Shown: one piece after another, positions 1 to 9,228 of the stretch
Layout of the letters: each line of letters begins with the position of its first letter
Numbering within the stretch: the stretch's first letter is position 1
Assembly: GCA_029449245.1 (NCBI GenBank)
Contig: JANATF010000003.1
Location: forward strand, 3,472,001 to 3,536,000
Source of the DNA: Mortierella alpina
Lineage: Eukaryota > Mortierellomycota > Mortierellomycetes > Mortierellales > Mortierellaceae
Direction of reading: 5' to 3'
DNA length: 64,000 nucleotides
The notes under the pieces: generated by a model
What the model was told of the DNA's origin: nothing
The model's database searches: none
The model's input: the letters and a program-made list of their open reading frames with translations, nothing else
Program-made: the position numbers and the translations under genes

Positions 1-2288
1 TGATGGGCGGCAGCATGTGGGTCGAGAGTGCGCCCAGTGTCGGATCGACCTTTTCGTTCAATATTGTCCTCGATAGCCCGGTCGACAGTCGAACGTATGA
101 CCAGCAGTTTCAGCTACCCAAGCTCGCGGACAAGAAAGTGGTCATTGTGGATGACTCGGCTATGGGCCGCGAGGCTTGGCGAAAACGTGTTGTGTCATGG
201 AACATGAGTCAAGTCAAGATCTTGGCAAGTGAAGAGGTTGTACCCTATCTGAAATCAGATACTGGCAATCACGGCACCCCAGAGACACCACTTCATTCAA
301 AGATGGAAGCATTGATTGTGGAGTCGAACCTCAACGGATCCGTATCAAAGACCCCAGAGGGTCTCTTGGATATCATGAGCACAGCGACCGCCAAGAGCGA
401 TGGTACGCCCCGTCCGGTCATCCCAGTGATCATTTTCAAAAATATGAGGGATATCAGGACAGTGACCACGGACTCGACTTCCTACCATGGTCATGCCCGA
501 CCAGATGCATCTCGATGGAGCGGCGAGCGGATTTTGAATAGCGACATGGATGATGACATCTCGACCAGCGCACGGTCCAACACGCAAGGCCAGGATTCGC
601 AAGAACATCCTTCGGCGTATGGGAACATGTACCACCACCCATCGGATTCGTCGGCGTCGTCCTTGACCCTGGATAAATCGTCAACGTACACAGCAGGACC
701 GCAGGGCTGCCGATTGGCTTACAGCACTGGACCTGGCCATCTGCTCACGCCGCACACGCAGGCAACGTTTTATGAGCACAGTGTTAGCAGTATCGACCAC
801 CTCTCTATGACTGCGCCCTCACCCGCAGCATCGTTGAACCAGGCTGCCAGTTATTTTAGCAGCAGTGACAATGATTCGACTCCCCCGGTCCAGGACAAAC
901 CTATCCGAGGATTCATACCATCTAGCAACACGCATGGTGTATTTGCGAACCCCGTCTACCTTTCGAAACCGGTGCGTCATTCCAAGGTGCTACAGCTGCT
1001 GGCCGAAGATCCGGTCATGATGGAGTTGGACGTTGAGGAATTACTTCCAGTGGAGGATCCTGCCTCAGGACTGTTGCACTTCATCAATGCCATCCAGAAC
1101 AATACACCCACGACCATCCCTCTTCTCTCGCCTACCCCTCTTAAAGGCCCCTCTCCAGCAAAGGGCGAGGACGAGTTTTTGGTCTCGACAGCACTCAAGG
1201 ATCCATTGGCACCCCTTTTCATGCCACCCAAGGATGCCTCGGACCCTACACCGGCACGCTCTCGGACCACGTCCGGGACCCGGACTGAGCTCAGATACCT
1301 CGAACACCAGCAGCCGCAGCCGGAGCCCCGTTCTCACTTTGGTGGCGAGGGCAAGCATAACACGATGGAGACGCCCGTGACGAGGAGACCTGAGTTTCAA
1401 AAGGGTCTGGGGCTTGTCACACCCAAGCGCAAGTCGGTCTCTGCGGCGGGCACACCCACTTCGCCGCCTGCTGGCTACACATCGCCGTCGCTAGCGGCCG
1501 TGGCGGCTGCGTCGAGTTCGACGGCGAGAAAGATGGCCAGCGTGAAGGTACTGGTGGTAGATGACAATCCTGTGAACCTGAAGGTTGTCTCAAAGATGCT
1601 AGCGCGTCTTGGGGTGGAGCCCGATACCGCTAACAATGGACAGGAAGCTGTGGAGCTGATAGAGAAGAAGACTGCGTTGCTACAATTACAAGAGGAGGAG
1701 GAGGATGAGCAAGAGAGCAGTCCAGAAAAGTCTTTGGATGTCTCTTTGCCACTACCTTTCCCCTTGCACCGTCTACCGTCGGAATGTAGTTCTAATGCAG
1801 GAAGAAGACGAGAAGGAGGGACTAGTGGCGATATGTCCGATGGTAGCAATGGAATCGACTCTGGGATTAGTTTTGAAGGAGGCGGTAGTCCAACTCGATC
1901 GCCAGCCTTATCTGGATTGGGAATGACGTCGCTGAACAACACCGATGCGACCGGACCCTTACCGCTGTCGGCGACGTCAACGACCGTCAGCGATGCCCCT
2001 CGCGTATTGAGGACCAGACATGTGGTGCCGTATGACCTGATCTTTTTGGACGTGTGGATGCCAAAGATGAACGGCCTCGATGCTTCTGCGTATATCCGCA
2101 AGAATCTTTCAGGGGACACACCGGACCGGCCCTACATCATTGCGATGACGGCCTGTGTGATGCCTGGAGACCGGGAGAAATGTCTTGCGGCGGGGATGAA
2201 TGACTATATCAGCAAGCCTTTGAGGAAGGAGGAGCTGGAACAGGTTCTGCGAGTGTTTACTACGCGCCAAGAACGACACAAGGCGTGA
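1..2288 (+). CDS. Hybrid histidine kinase, 3' part (start lies left of window)
   Basis: Sensor kinase that would autophosphorylate and pass phosphate to its receiver domain. The window opens inside the ATPase domain: the first residues (GGSMWVESAPSVGSTF) are the glycine-rich G2 box. A first receiver-like module follows, with the acidic pair in VVIVDDS (about residue 47) and a KP motif in LSKPVRHSK (about 322), but the expected phospho-acceptor position reads LIVESNL, so it is probably degenerate. It is swollen by a long Ser/Thr-rich stretch. The C-terminal receiver starts at KVLVVDDNPVN (about 515), carries the acceptor Asp in DLIFLDVWMP (about 683) and ends with MNDYISKPL. About 110 low-complexity residues separate its first helix-strand units from the acceptor strand. 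The frame is open to TGA at 2286-2288. Confidence is high for the family; the input domain is not visible. Confidence 0.9.
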   Translation, partial: MGGSMWVESAPSVGSTFSFNIVLDSPVDSRTYDQQFQLPKLADKKVVIVDDSAMGREAWRKRVVSWNMSQVKILASEEVVPYLKSDTGNHGTPETPLHSKMEALIVESNLNGSVSKTPEGLLDIMSTATAKSDGTPRPVIPVIIFKNMRDIRTVTTDSTSYHGHARPDASRWSGERILNSDMDDDISTSARSNTQGQDSQEHPSAYGNMYHHPSDSSASSLTLDKSSTYTAGPQGCRLAYSTGPGHLLTPHTQATFYEHSVSSIDHLSMTAPSPAASLNQAASYFSSSDNDSTPPVQDKPIRGFIPSSNTHGVFANPVYLSKPVRHSKVLQLLAEDPVMMELDVEELLPVEDPASGLLHFINAIQNNTPTTIPLLSPTPLKGPSPAKGEDEFLVSTALKDPLAPLFMPPKDASDPTPARSRTTSGTRTELRYLEHQQPQPEPRSHFGGEGKHNTMETPVTRRPEFQKGLGLVTPKRKSVSAAGTPTSPPAGYTSPSLAAVAAASSSTARKMASVKVLVVDDNPVNLKVVSKMLARLGVEPDTANNGQEAVELIEKKTALLQLQEEEEDEQESSPEKSLDVSLPLPFPLHRLPSECSSNAGRRREGGTSGDMSDGSNGIDSGISFEGGGSPTRSPALSGLGMTSLNNTDATGPLPLSATSTTVSDAPRVLRTRHVVPYDLIFLDVWMPKMNGLDASAYIRKNLSGDTPDRPYIIAMTACVMPGDREKCLAAGMNDYISKPLRKEELEQVLRVFTTRQERHKA

Positions 2289-2487
2289 GATGTCTAGGGA
2301 AATGCCTTCGTGTTCGTGGTTGGATAGTCCAGTCTGCCATGCACGGATAGAGAAGTTACACACCACGGGCTCTTTGGGAATCGAGCATTTAAATACAAAG
2401 GCAAAGGTTCTCTCTTTGAAGGTCCTGTAACGAGCACCAAAAACCCAAATTCACTCCTGCATGAGCTCTCGCTTTCACTCATCTGCA

Positions 2488-2576
2488 CGCCACAGAAGAG
2501 GGGGCGCAATGGTACTTTGAACAGTTGCAGTTTTTCGGCTTTGCTGTGTGAGACATTAGAGCTCAAAGTCGACCAT
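2488..2576 (+). promoter_or_regulatory. Duplicated conserved upstream block, copy 1
   Basis: This stretch upstream of the 4-TM gene is nearly identical to 6774-6862. It includes 27 consecutive matching bases (core CACGCCACAGAAGAGG) and a second matching run around ACAGTTGCAGTTT. The neighbouring duplicated DNA is far more diverged. A reading frame on the opposite strand is open in both copies but lacks an ATG at the conserved end, and third codon positions are unchanged across the core, so constraint at DNA level (a shared regulatory element) fits better than a peptide. The function is inferred. Confidence 0.5.
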
Positions 2577-2624
2577 GAAAATTATGACCACAACCCTGGC
2601 TGAGGGCGCGCGGGGGCCTTGTCT

Positions 2625-2633
2625 CATAAATAG
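2625..2633 (+). promoter_or_regulatory. TATA box of the first 4-TM gene
   Basis: CATAAATAG lies 138 bases before the ATG at 2771. The same octamer-plus occurs at 6926-6934 before the paralogue, at a similar distance, which supports it as the real core promoter. Confidence 0.6.
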
Positions 2634-2770
2634 CAATCTTCTCTTTCTTCGCCAATCTGTATCTTCGCAGTTCCCTATCCTCTCTTTAACACATTAGTCC
2701 CTCTCACCATTCCATCATCAAACGTCTACATCTACATTTCTAACTCAGTCAAACAGTAGATACCGAACTC

Positions 2771-3442
2771 ATGGAACCAAAACTCCCGCCGTCCAAGGGC
2801 AGAATGGTCCTCGTAGGATATCGTCGCTGCCTCATCATGCTGGCCACTATCATGTTTGCCCTTGACTGTGCGACAATCCGTCTCCTCAACTCACTGATGA
2901 ATCCCAGATACAGAGGCTTCCACGGTCTGATCATGTTCAACGGTGACTTCACTATACTGGTCGTCCCCGACGTCCTCACCATGTTCTTCTTTGTTCTCCT
3001 TGCTTTCCCTCAAGGATTTCCGCTCCTCAAGAAATTGCCTTCTCGCGTCCTCACGGGTTGCCGCGTGCTGTTCTGCCTCAGTCTGACTGCGCTCATTCTA
3101 TTTGGGCCAGCAGTTGAGCTCGAGGGGATTCTGCACCGCAAGAATGAAATCGACCAAGATTTACCCTCTGATGAAGTTGCCGCGGCTTATGACGCGTACA
3201 GGGACTTCGTCTTTTGCGCAAGAGGTGGTGGGTTCGACTTCGATATGACACGAAAAAACCAGCTGTATTGTCAGGTAGCTAGGGCTCGCTGGTTTCTGGG
3301 CTTTTTCCTCGGGGCGTTCGTCTTTGGAGAGCTGGTGTTGTCGTACTGGGCAAGAGACTTTGAGGTCCAGAGGGAGCAGGACAGAGAGCTGCAAACTGGA
3401 GCTGGAAACTACAAGACGATGCCTGCTGATGCTGAAGCGTAG
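2771..3442 (+). CDS. Small four-helix membrane protein, copy 1
   Basis: Single-exon gene of 223 residues; function unknown. Four hydrophobic segments are seen at about 17-37, 58-82, 93-113 and 172-194, with a larger loop between the third and fourth that holds Cys residues (FVFCARGGG and NQLYCQVARAR), and a short charged C-terminus. This topology resembles MARVEL-type tetraspanning proteins, but no signature proves that. The start is the first ATG after the TATA box. Its close paralogue lies at 7051-7713; both keep GYRR near the N-terminus and the block from YCQVARARW to LVLSYWARDF. The pair arose by local duplication together with part of the upstream kinase gene. Confidence 0.8.
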   Translation: MEPKLPPSKGRMVLVGYRRCLIMLATIMFALDCATIRLLNSLMNPRYRGFHGLIMFNGDFTILVVPDVLTMFFFVLLAFPQGFPLLKKLPSRVLTGCRVLFCLSLTALILFGPAVELEGILHRKNEIDQDLPSDEVAAAYDAYRDFVFCARGGGFDFDMTRKNQLYCQVARARWFLGFFLGAFVFGELVLSYWARDFEVQREQDRELQTGAGNYKTMPADAEA

Positions 3443-4394
3443 CAGGAAAGAACGAAAATTAAAAATTGATTGATTTTTCCACACGTTACAAGATGCAAAA
3501 GGTGGTCAAAAGGTAGGCAATTCAGCCTCCTGTGGACAGTCGGGATCTGATCAAGGTGCCTATCGAAGGCGAGAATAACTCCAAGAACGCGACACGCTTA
3601 ATAAAAGCTTCGGGTCCAAATCGTCTAAACCCCAATGGCGATGCTCGTAATCGACGACTTCCTCAGTCGCCCCAGTTCAGACCTTAGGAGCTTTTGCAGC
3701 CTACCGGACAGCATGGAGGAACCGGGCCGGGGACGAGAGAGTCGCGGGTCGTAGAATATCAGGGAAGCAGCGAAAGCATGGTTAGCCCGAACAGGAGCAG
3801 TAATGACAACCACACATCTGTGGCAAGTATGCAGTAACCCTCGCATACCCCTCGGAATATCACAGTGCAAATGTCCGAGTAGACGCGAGATCAAGGTGAC
3901 AAAGCCTTGGACTTGCGGCGAGGGGACTGTACCGGGTTATGGACCACAGGATGGGTCATGGAGAGAGCTCAGGGGTGGGTGTGCGTGTATCAGCTTGACG
4001 ACGGCACGGGAGTGAGCGCCAGCAGCTGTGGTTATTGACCGGGGCGATCATGGATGTGCGGGGATGATGCCGGTATGCGTGGCTAACACGCGACAGCCAG
4101 CTTACCCTTGACCATACCCTGGATCCAGGTTACGGAAACTCAGTATATAATGGTCGCCCATCCTCATCGCACTGTAGCCCTACACACCAATGACGAGACC
4201 AACCCCTGCACCCTCTTTCTTCTCTCTTTCTTCTCTCTCTCTCTGTTTCGTTCTTTCGTTCAGTCGCTTAGGAGCGTGCATATTTCTAACGCTCGACATT
4301 ATTCTCCTCCAGATCAATGCGCAGCTCAGACTGGTGTGCAAATACGAGGAGTCGTCAGGCGAGCGGTCAGAGTTTGCTTGTTCACCCCTTGACC
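3443..4394. other. Intergenic region
   Basis: No supported gene. It contains the 3' flank of the 4-TM gene and, at 4190-4260, a run of CT-rich sequence of the type that precedes other start codons in this window. That fits a former promoter for the broken coiled-coil gene downstream. Confidence 0.4.
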
Positions 4395-4464
4395 ATGGCC
4401 GACTTAAGTGGCCATGAGCAGAAGGATCAGCCTCGGAAAGGTTGTCAGCAGCAGATGACCTATC

Positions 4465-5420
4465 CCAACAGCCACAGCCACCTTCACATTCCTCTTGGAT
4501 TTGAATTCGGAACTAGAGCGTCTACAGGCGAGCTCGGGGATGATCCAGCTCCTGGAGAAGGAATTGGAGCTGCTGAAACATATGCTGTTGGACGGCGCGC
4601 GCTTGGCAGAGCTCGCAGCAGCGAGTGAGACCGGGGTGTCCACAGCCTCTTCAAGAGGTTCAACCTCCAAGTATGGAGGTTTGAGTGGGAAGTCAACAGC
4701 AGATGGCGCTTCTGACTTGCAGGAGATCGTTCGAATCAAGAACAAACTGCTCCAGGAACGGTACTAGATTGTTCGGGAGCAAGATGTGGCTCTGCAGCGG
4801 CTTCGGTCTCAGACGCCAGATGCAACGTTCCCTTACGGCAATAAGAAAGGATGGAGTGATGGAGCAGACAGCGACGCTTTGCCCGTGATGACTTCTTTTG
4901 ACCTCACAGAACTGGAGGAGTCCAGGGTCAAGTGCGGGAAACTGGAGGAGCAGGTTGGAGAGATGCGCATGATCAGTTCTGCTCTCGAGAGCGTCAGCGG
5001 TAGGGCTAGATCTGGAGCACAGCTCTTGCAGGCCTTGTCTTCCTCCCAGACTTCACCTCCTAGATCGTGGCTCTCGTCAGGACTTGGATTGAGCATTGCC
5101 ATGGGATGGATCCTTGGTGCAGCAGCAGCAAACTCAACCAGGCACGATGGCCTTGGGGAGAATTCAGGAGATTTATGGCCGAGCTAGGGAGGAGAAAGAG
5201 AAGGCGGGAAGGAGGTGCAGGAGCGGCGAAGTCTAGAAATGACGGTGCGGCGACTTTGTGGGGAGCTACAAGCGCTTTAGTACATCAGGCACTCATCTTG
5301 TTGGGTGCTGCTTCTTCCTTCTCTTTGTTCTCTTGCTAGTGTATCTCGTTGCCAATATCTTCATGGCCTCCTTCCAGTCATTCGACACTTATTCCCTTTT
5401 CTTCTCTGTACTCTCACCGT
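4465..5420 (+). pseudogene. Broken coiled-coil, tail-anchored protein gene
   Basis: Coding-like sequence that cannot be read as one protein. From about 4465 to 4764 one frame gives a heptad-rich helix (SELERLQASSGMIQLLEKEL), ends at TAG 4765-4767, and continues in the same frame with equally helical sequence (IVREQDVALQRLRSQ) up to TAG 5185. Beyond about 5146 the helical character moves to another frame (GRIQEIYGRAREEKEK) and at 5200-5275 to a third. At about 5290-5360 a strongly hydrophobic run (CCFFLLFVLLLVYLVANIF) would make a C-terminal membrane anchor. An ATG at 4395 lies in yet another frame. One nonsense change and at least two frame changes are needed, and no convincing splice sites remove them. 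The original resembled golgin or nuclear-envelope tail-anchored coiled coils; identity unknown. Confidence 0.5.
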
Positions 5421-6284
5421 TGGCTTGCCACAATAAATTATTATATGCCACGGCATGCGTATCAAGGGATCGCCGCTCATTGCGAAATCTGTCCTTACTC
5501 ATATGAAATAATGCTTTGGCGCGAGCGCCGTTTGTCTCACTACGAACTGCGGTTTAACAGCGACTTCAGGTCGTGATAGTCTTAAAACGCGTGCCGCTCC
5601 CACAGGATTGCCAAATCGGACAGTAGATAGAGACACAGGAGCTGTATGAGCACAACTGGAAATTCGGACTAGCGCTCAGTGCACCCATTTTTTGGAAGCG
5701 CTGTCGATCAAGATGTGGAGCGTAGCCTGCGCGATTTGTAGACTACAAGAGCGAGCAGACGGTATGTGGCTGATACAAGATGCCCTGCATCTTGGAAGGA
5801 CGGCCGCAATGAGAAGACAAAGTGGGACAGCAACGTGAGGCGCGCACCCCAACCTTTCCTCCCTTCCTTCGACGCCATCTTCAAAACTGCCTGCCGTGTC
5901 CGTTTCCGCCCCTCATATTCATTCGTAGTGGCCTCCCTCTCCCCCACCAGTCAACTCCTCGCACTCGGCCGACATAGTTCGAGTGCTTCAGGAGCATTCG
6001 GGAAGAGCTTGCTGCCATCCCTTCACCCACGCTCTCGTCTGCGTCTAGCACCAGCAACGGCGGCCAGACATCCAGGACCAGAAAACGCGAATCCGCCCCA
6101 ACGGCCCTTCACGTCCTCACCTCTTCCGCCTCTCTTGAGGCAGGCGGGGGTTCAGCCGAACATTACCCTAGCAAAACTACGGCCTCGGTCCAACTCAAAC
6201 GTCCAAATCCCTCTGTTTCTGCCAGCAACGCTCGCCACCCCACTTCCCGCCTTGCGCATGTCCGGCGTAAGTGCTGTCACCTCT
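5421..6284. other. Unresolved GC-rich, coding-like stretch
   Basis: An open frame of 180 codons can be read at 5766-6308, but a second frame over 5990-6270 has a more protein-like composition (Ser/Thr/Ala-rich with basic clusters such as TSRTRKRES), and a third is better around 5940-5990. No frame has recognisable domains. It may be the more diverged upstream part of the duplicated kinase gene that ends at about 6550, or the remains of another gene. I do not call a gene here. Confidence 0.3.
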
Positions 6285-6550
6285 CAGGAATCGCCTCCCT
6301 TCTGTTAGTTGATTTTGGAGCGCTAGTCCAGCTACGATTGCCGATCCTGTCAGGATTATTCATGTGGGTGCTGAATACCGATGCGACCTAACCGTAGCCG
6401 CTATCGACGACCATTATTGCAATGACGAACTGTATGATGCCTTGAGACCGCGCGAAGTGCATCTCAGCGGGACTAAGTGATTATACCAATAGGTGTTTGA
6501 GAAAGGAGGAGCGAGAGCACGGTTCTCAGGTGTTTACCACCCGGTAATAA
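6285..6550 (+). pseudogene. Relic of the histidine kinase receiver domain
   Basis: This stretch aligns with the kinase gene above. 6288-6385 matches 1855-1952 almost without gaps, and 6403-6535 matches about 2131-2268 (for example GTGTTTACcAC, AAGGAGGAG, and the block around ATGACG..CTGT.TGATGCC). About 150 bases in between, which would encode the strand with the phospho-acceptor Asp, are missing. Stop codons and indels interrupt every frame, so no receiver can be made. By eye identity is roughly 70-80 percent in the matched parts. It marks the left part of a duplicated block whose right part is the intact 4-TM paralogue. Confidence 0.75.
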
Positions 6551-6773
6551 GGCCTGGAGCGCCGTAGGGCATGATTTGCCTGGAAGATACCTTCATCGTG
6601 TACGTGGCAAGCCAGTTAGTTTGCTGTGCACGAACGGGATGAAGAAGCAAGGCAGGCTCTCGTAGGTGTCGATTACTATATAAAAACCTGTTTCTGTGGT
6701 CCACGTCGAGGACCATCTCGCACTGTGCCCCAATGGCCCTATTCCACCTCTGCATGAGCTTTTGCTCTCACAC

Positions 6774-6862
6774 ACCTGCACGCCACAGAAGAGGGGGCGC
6801 AAGGGTGCTTTAAACAGTTGCAGTTTCGCGGTATTGCAGTTTGAGACATCAGAGCTCAAAGT
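6774..6862 (+). promoter_or_regulatory. Duplicated conserved upstream block, copy 2
   Basis: Counterpart of 2488-2576, at the same relative place before the second 4-TM gene. It retains the CACGCCACAGAAGAGG core, the ACAGTTGCAGTTT run and GAGCTCAAAGTCGA. The spacing to the TATA box and ATG is also kept. Confidence 0.5.
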
Positions 6863-6925
6863 CGATCATGAAGGGCACAACCATAGTCCTGGCTGAGGGC
6901 GCGGGGAACAGGTCGTGCTCTGCTT

Positions 6926-6934
6926 CATAAATAG
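6926..6934 (+). promoter_or_regulatory. TATA box of the second 4-TM gene
   Basis: CATAAATAG, 117 bases before the ATG at 7051, with the same sequence and context as the box at 2625-2633. Confidence 0.6.
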
Positions 6935-7050
6935 CACTGTCGCTAGTTTCATCTTCTCCGTTCGTAACGACTCTCTGGTACATCGTTTCCTCGCCTCCCA
7001 TCGCAATACGACTCCGCTTCTCACACTCAGTAGCAGCAGATACCTTACCC

Positions 7051-7713
7051 ATGACACCACAACTTCCCTCCAAGGGCAGTAGAGTCCTCATAGGATATCG
7101 TCGCAGCCTCATCGCCCTGACCATCATCATGTTCGCCCTTGACTGTGCGACAATCGGTCTCTTCGAGTCGTTGATGAATCCTGGATATGACTACTTCTAC
7201 GGCCTGTCCATCGACAAAGCTGATTACACGTTGCTGCTTATCGCCGATCTCGTCACCATCGTCTTCTTTGCTCTGCTTGTTTTCCGCCCTCAAGGACTTG
7301 CGCTCCTCAACAGACTGTCCTCCCGTGTCCTCACGAACTGCCGCATGTTTTTCTCCCTTGGACTGACGGTGCTCGTTCTCTATGAACCAGCGGTGGAGCT
7401 CGAGACGCTCATGGAATTCAAGTTTGAACTCAACCATGGGGTCTTTTGTGCCGAACCGGCCGTGGCTCATGAGATTTATATGGACTATGTGTTTTGCGGA
7501 GGAAAGTATACGCCCAAAGGCAATATGGCGCGAAGAAATCAACAGTACTGTCAGGTGGCTAGGGCTCGCTGGATCCTTGCCTTTGTTCTCGCGGTGTTGG
7601 TGTTTGGGGAACTGGTGTTGTCGTACTGGGCAAGAGACTTCAAGATCCACCAGGAGCGAGATGAAGCACTTCACGCTGGGACTGATGAGTACAAGACCAT
7701 GATCGAGACTTGA
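7051..7713 (+). CDS. Small four-helix membrane protein, copy 2
   Basis: Single-exon gene of 220 residues, paralogue of the gene at 2771-3442; function unknown. It has the same four hydrophobic segments and conserved blocks: GYRRSLIALTIIMFALDCATIGL, a TM2 rich in Leu/Val (LLLIADLVTIVFFALLVF), SSRVLTNCRMFFSLGLTVLVL, and NQQYCQVARARWILAF..LVLSYWARDF. The loop before TM4 again carries Cys (YVFCGG, YCQVA). The start is the ATG after the TATA box. The promoter and the 3' end of the preceding kinase were copied with it. Only this gene of the copied block is intact, suggesting selection to keep it, while the second kinase copy was lost. Confidence 0.8.
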   Translation: MTPQLPSKGSRVLIGYRRSLIALTIIMFALDCATIGLFESLMNPGYDYFYGLSIDKADYTLLLIADLVTIVFFALLVFRPQGLALLNRLSSRVLTNCRMFFSLGLTVLVLYEPAVELETLMEFKFELNHGVFCAEPAVAHEIYMDYVFCGGKYTPKGNMARRNQQYCQVARARWILAFVLAVLVFGELVLSYWARDFKIHQERDEALHAGTDEYKTMIET

Positions 7714-8620
7714 GCGTATTTGAGAAGATCAAAGGTAAAAAGCGAGGGCCAAGATAGATGCTAGTGGCCGGCTTTTTGTCCTCATGAATACATGCGAAAA
7801 AGTTTAGTTAACGACGGGAAACTTGAGCACTGCTATATCCTGTGCAGTGGTGAGCGAGGTTGCCACCCTCGTTCCTCATTATGAATGTTACGGCAAGTCC
7901 TGGTGATATGATATTGTGGAGGACGGAAGATGGTTGCACGGAAAGGTGTTTGACATGGTTTAAGGCAGGAAGAACTGGGCATTAAACGGGGCAAGACGGG
8001 GTCAAGCCGTCCTGAGTAATTTGTGGGACGAACGGTCCTGGGCAACCTGTGTAAGGGTAGCTCAGTCCTGGACAAATTGTGGTTTGAAAAAGCAGAAGAT
8101 GGATAATGAACGAGAGACCTCCAAGTTGTGTTTGAAGTGCGCAATCTTACTAGTATTGGTAAACGTGGTTTGAACAACTATGAGTCGTAGGACCAAGGGT
8201 ATGCCACGAAATGCACTGTGTGCGAACAGGAGAAGGAAAGCTGGCTTTCTATGAAGGGGAGCGTATGCAAAGATCTAGGAGTATTCGAACGATTGGTAAT
8301 TGGGTAAAGAAAGGGGAAGGAGCGCGGCTAATATAAAATTGATGGGGCTATGAAGGATGCCAACGGGCGCCTTGAGTTCTTGAACCTAGATCTCAACTGA
8401 GGTTTGGTGCTGCGGCTGGACCCGAGTAGAGACTCCAAGAATTGCGCTGTGCCCCAGCGACGACAAATGCGACGCGAAACTCCTTTCGCTCCAATCGGAT
8501 CACCGTCATTCATGACATCCCGGCGCTCTTCATCGTGAGAGATTTTCGTGCAACAAGGTTGCAAACTTTACTCGCAAAGCGGCGGCGGCTGCGGCAAAGA
8601 TGTTGTGAGCTTTTCCGGCT
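7714..8620. other. Intergenic region with degenerate short repeats
   Basis: No supported gene. Between about 8008 and 8090 a motif like GTCCTGnnnAAnTTGTG recurs three times at roughly 30-base spacing (gtcctgagtaatttgtg, gtcctgggcaacctgtg, gtcctggacaaattgtg), which suggests an eroded short tandem array. The rest shows nothing recognisable. Confidence 0.35.
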
Positions 8621-8630
8621 TATAAAAATA
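8621..8630 (+). promoter_or_regulatory. TATA box of the GNAT gene
   Basis: TATAAAAATA is only 20 bases before an in-frame ATG at 8650 and 74 bases before the ATG at 8704. Transcription would start at about 8650, so the second ATG is the likelier translation start. Confidence 0.55.
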
Positions 8631-8703
8631 GTGCCGTTCCCAGAAATTCATGCGCCATACCAACAACAAACACAACGACAATACCCGCCAAACGACTCCC
8701 GCA

Positions 8704-9228
8704 ATGACCATTCATTCCGAAGAAACCCCCAAAGCACCCCCTACCCGAGACTCGACCATCACCCTGCGCGAGATCACGAAAGAGAACTGGCGTGAAATCA
8801 CCGACCTCAAAGTCGCGCCCTCACAGGCAAGTATCGTCACCACAAACCTGAAGTCTCTGTGCGAGTCCCACTACAGCGAAGACGCCTGGGCTCGTGGAAT
8901 ATACGCCGATGACACGCCCGTCGGATTCCTGATGATGTCGCTCTGGGAGCCCGAGGCCTGGTACGCGGTCTGGCGGTTCATGATCGATGAGAAATATCAA
9001 GGCCTAGGCTATGGACGCAAGACGATGCTGCTCGCTATCGCTCATGTCAAAGAGACCTACCCTGATGCCAAGCAGATCCGCTTGATGTCCATAGGCCCTG
9101 AGGGCCGAAAGGACGTCTCGGCCAAAGACTCGCCCTACAATTTTTATGTTGGTCTTGGATTCAAGCCAGAAGGCGAGTTCGATGAGGATGGGGAGACCGA
9201 CATGGTGCTGGAAATTGATCACTCATAG
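8704..9228 (+). CDS. GNAT-family N-acetyltransferase
   Basis: Single-exon enzyme of 174 residues (192 if the ATG at 8650 is used). It would transfer acetyl from acetyl-CoA to an amine. The acetyl-CoA loop is visible as YQGLGYGRKTM at about residue 100, after the strand AWYAVWRFMIDEKY, and the fold ends with SPYNFYVGLGFKPEGEFDEDGETDMVLEI. The N-terminal unit TITLREITKENWREITDLKV is typical. The whole pattern resembles bacterial BltD/SpeG-type polyamine acetyltransferases, so the substrate may be spermidine or a diamine, but this is inference. No introns, while most neighbours are split; a bacterial origin by transfer is possible. AATAAA at 9236-9241 may end the transcript. Confidence 0.85.
   Translation: MTIHSEETPKAPPTRDSTITLREITKENWREITDLKVAPSQASIVTTNLKSLCESHYSEDAWARGIYADDTPVGFLMMSLWEPEAWYAVWRFMIDEKYQGLGYGRKTMLLAIAHVKETYPDAKQIRLMSIGPEGRKDVSAKDSPYNFYVGLGFKPEGEFDEDGETDMVLEIDHS

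Noticed and set aside
2294-2566. Minus-strand frame whose first 39 codons resemble the frame at 6593-6859
   Set aside because: No ATG at the conserved end, and silent positions are not preferentially changed. It is better explained as conserved DNA in a duplicated promoter.
5766-6308. 180-codon plus-strand frame
   Set aside because: Another frame over the same DNA has better protein-like composition, no domain is seen, and the end runs into the kinase relic.
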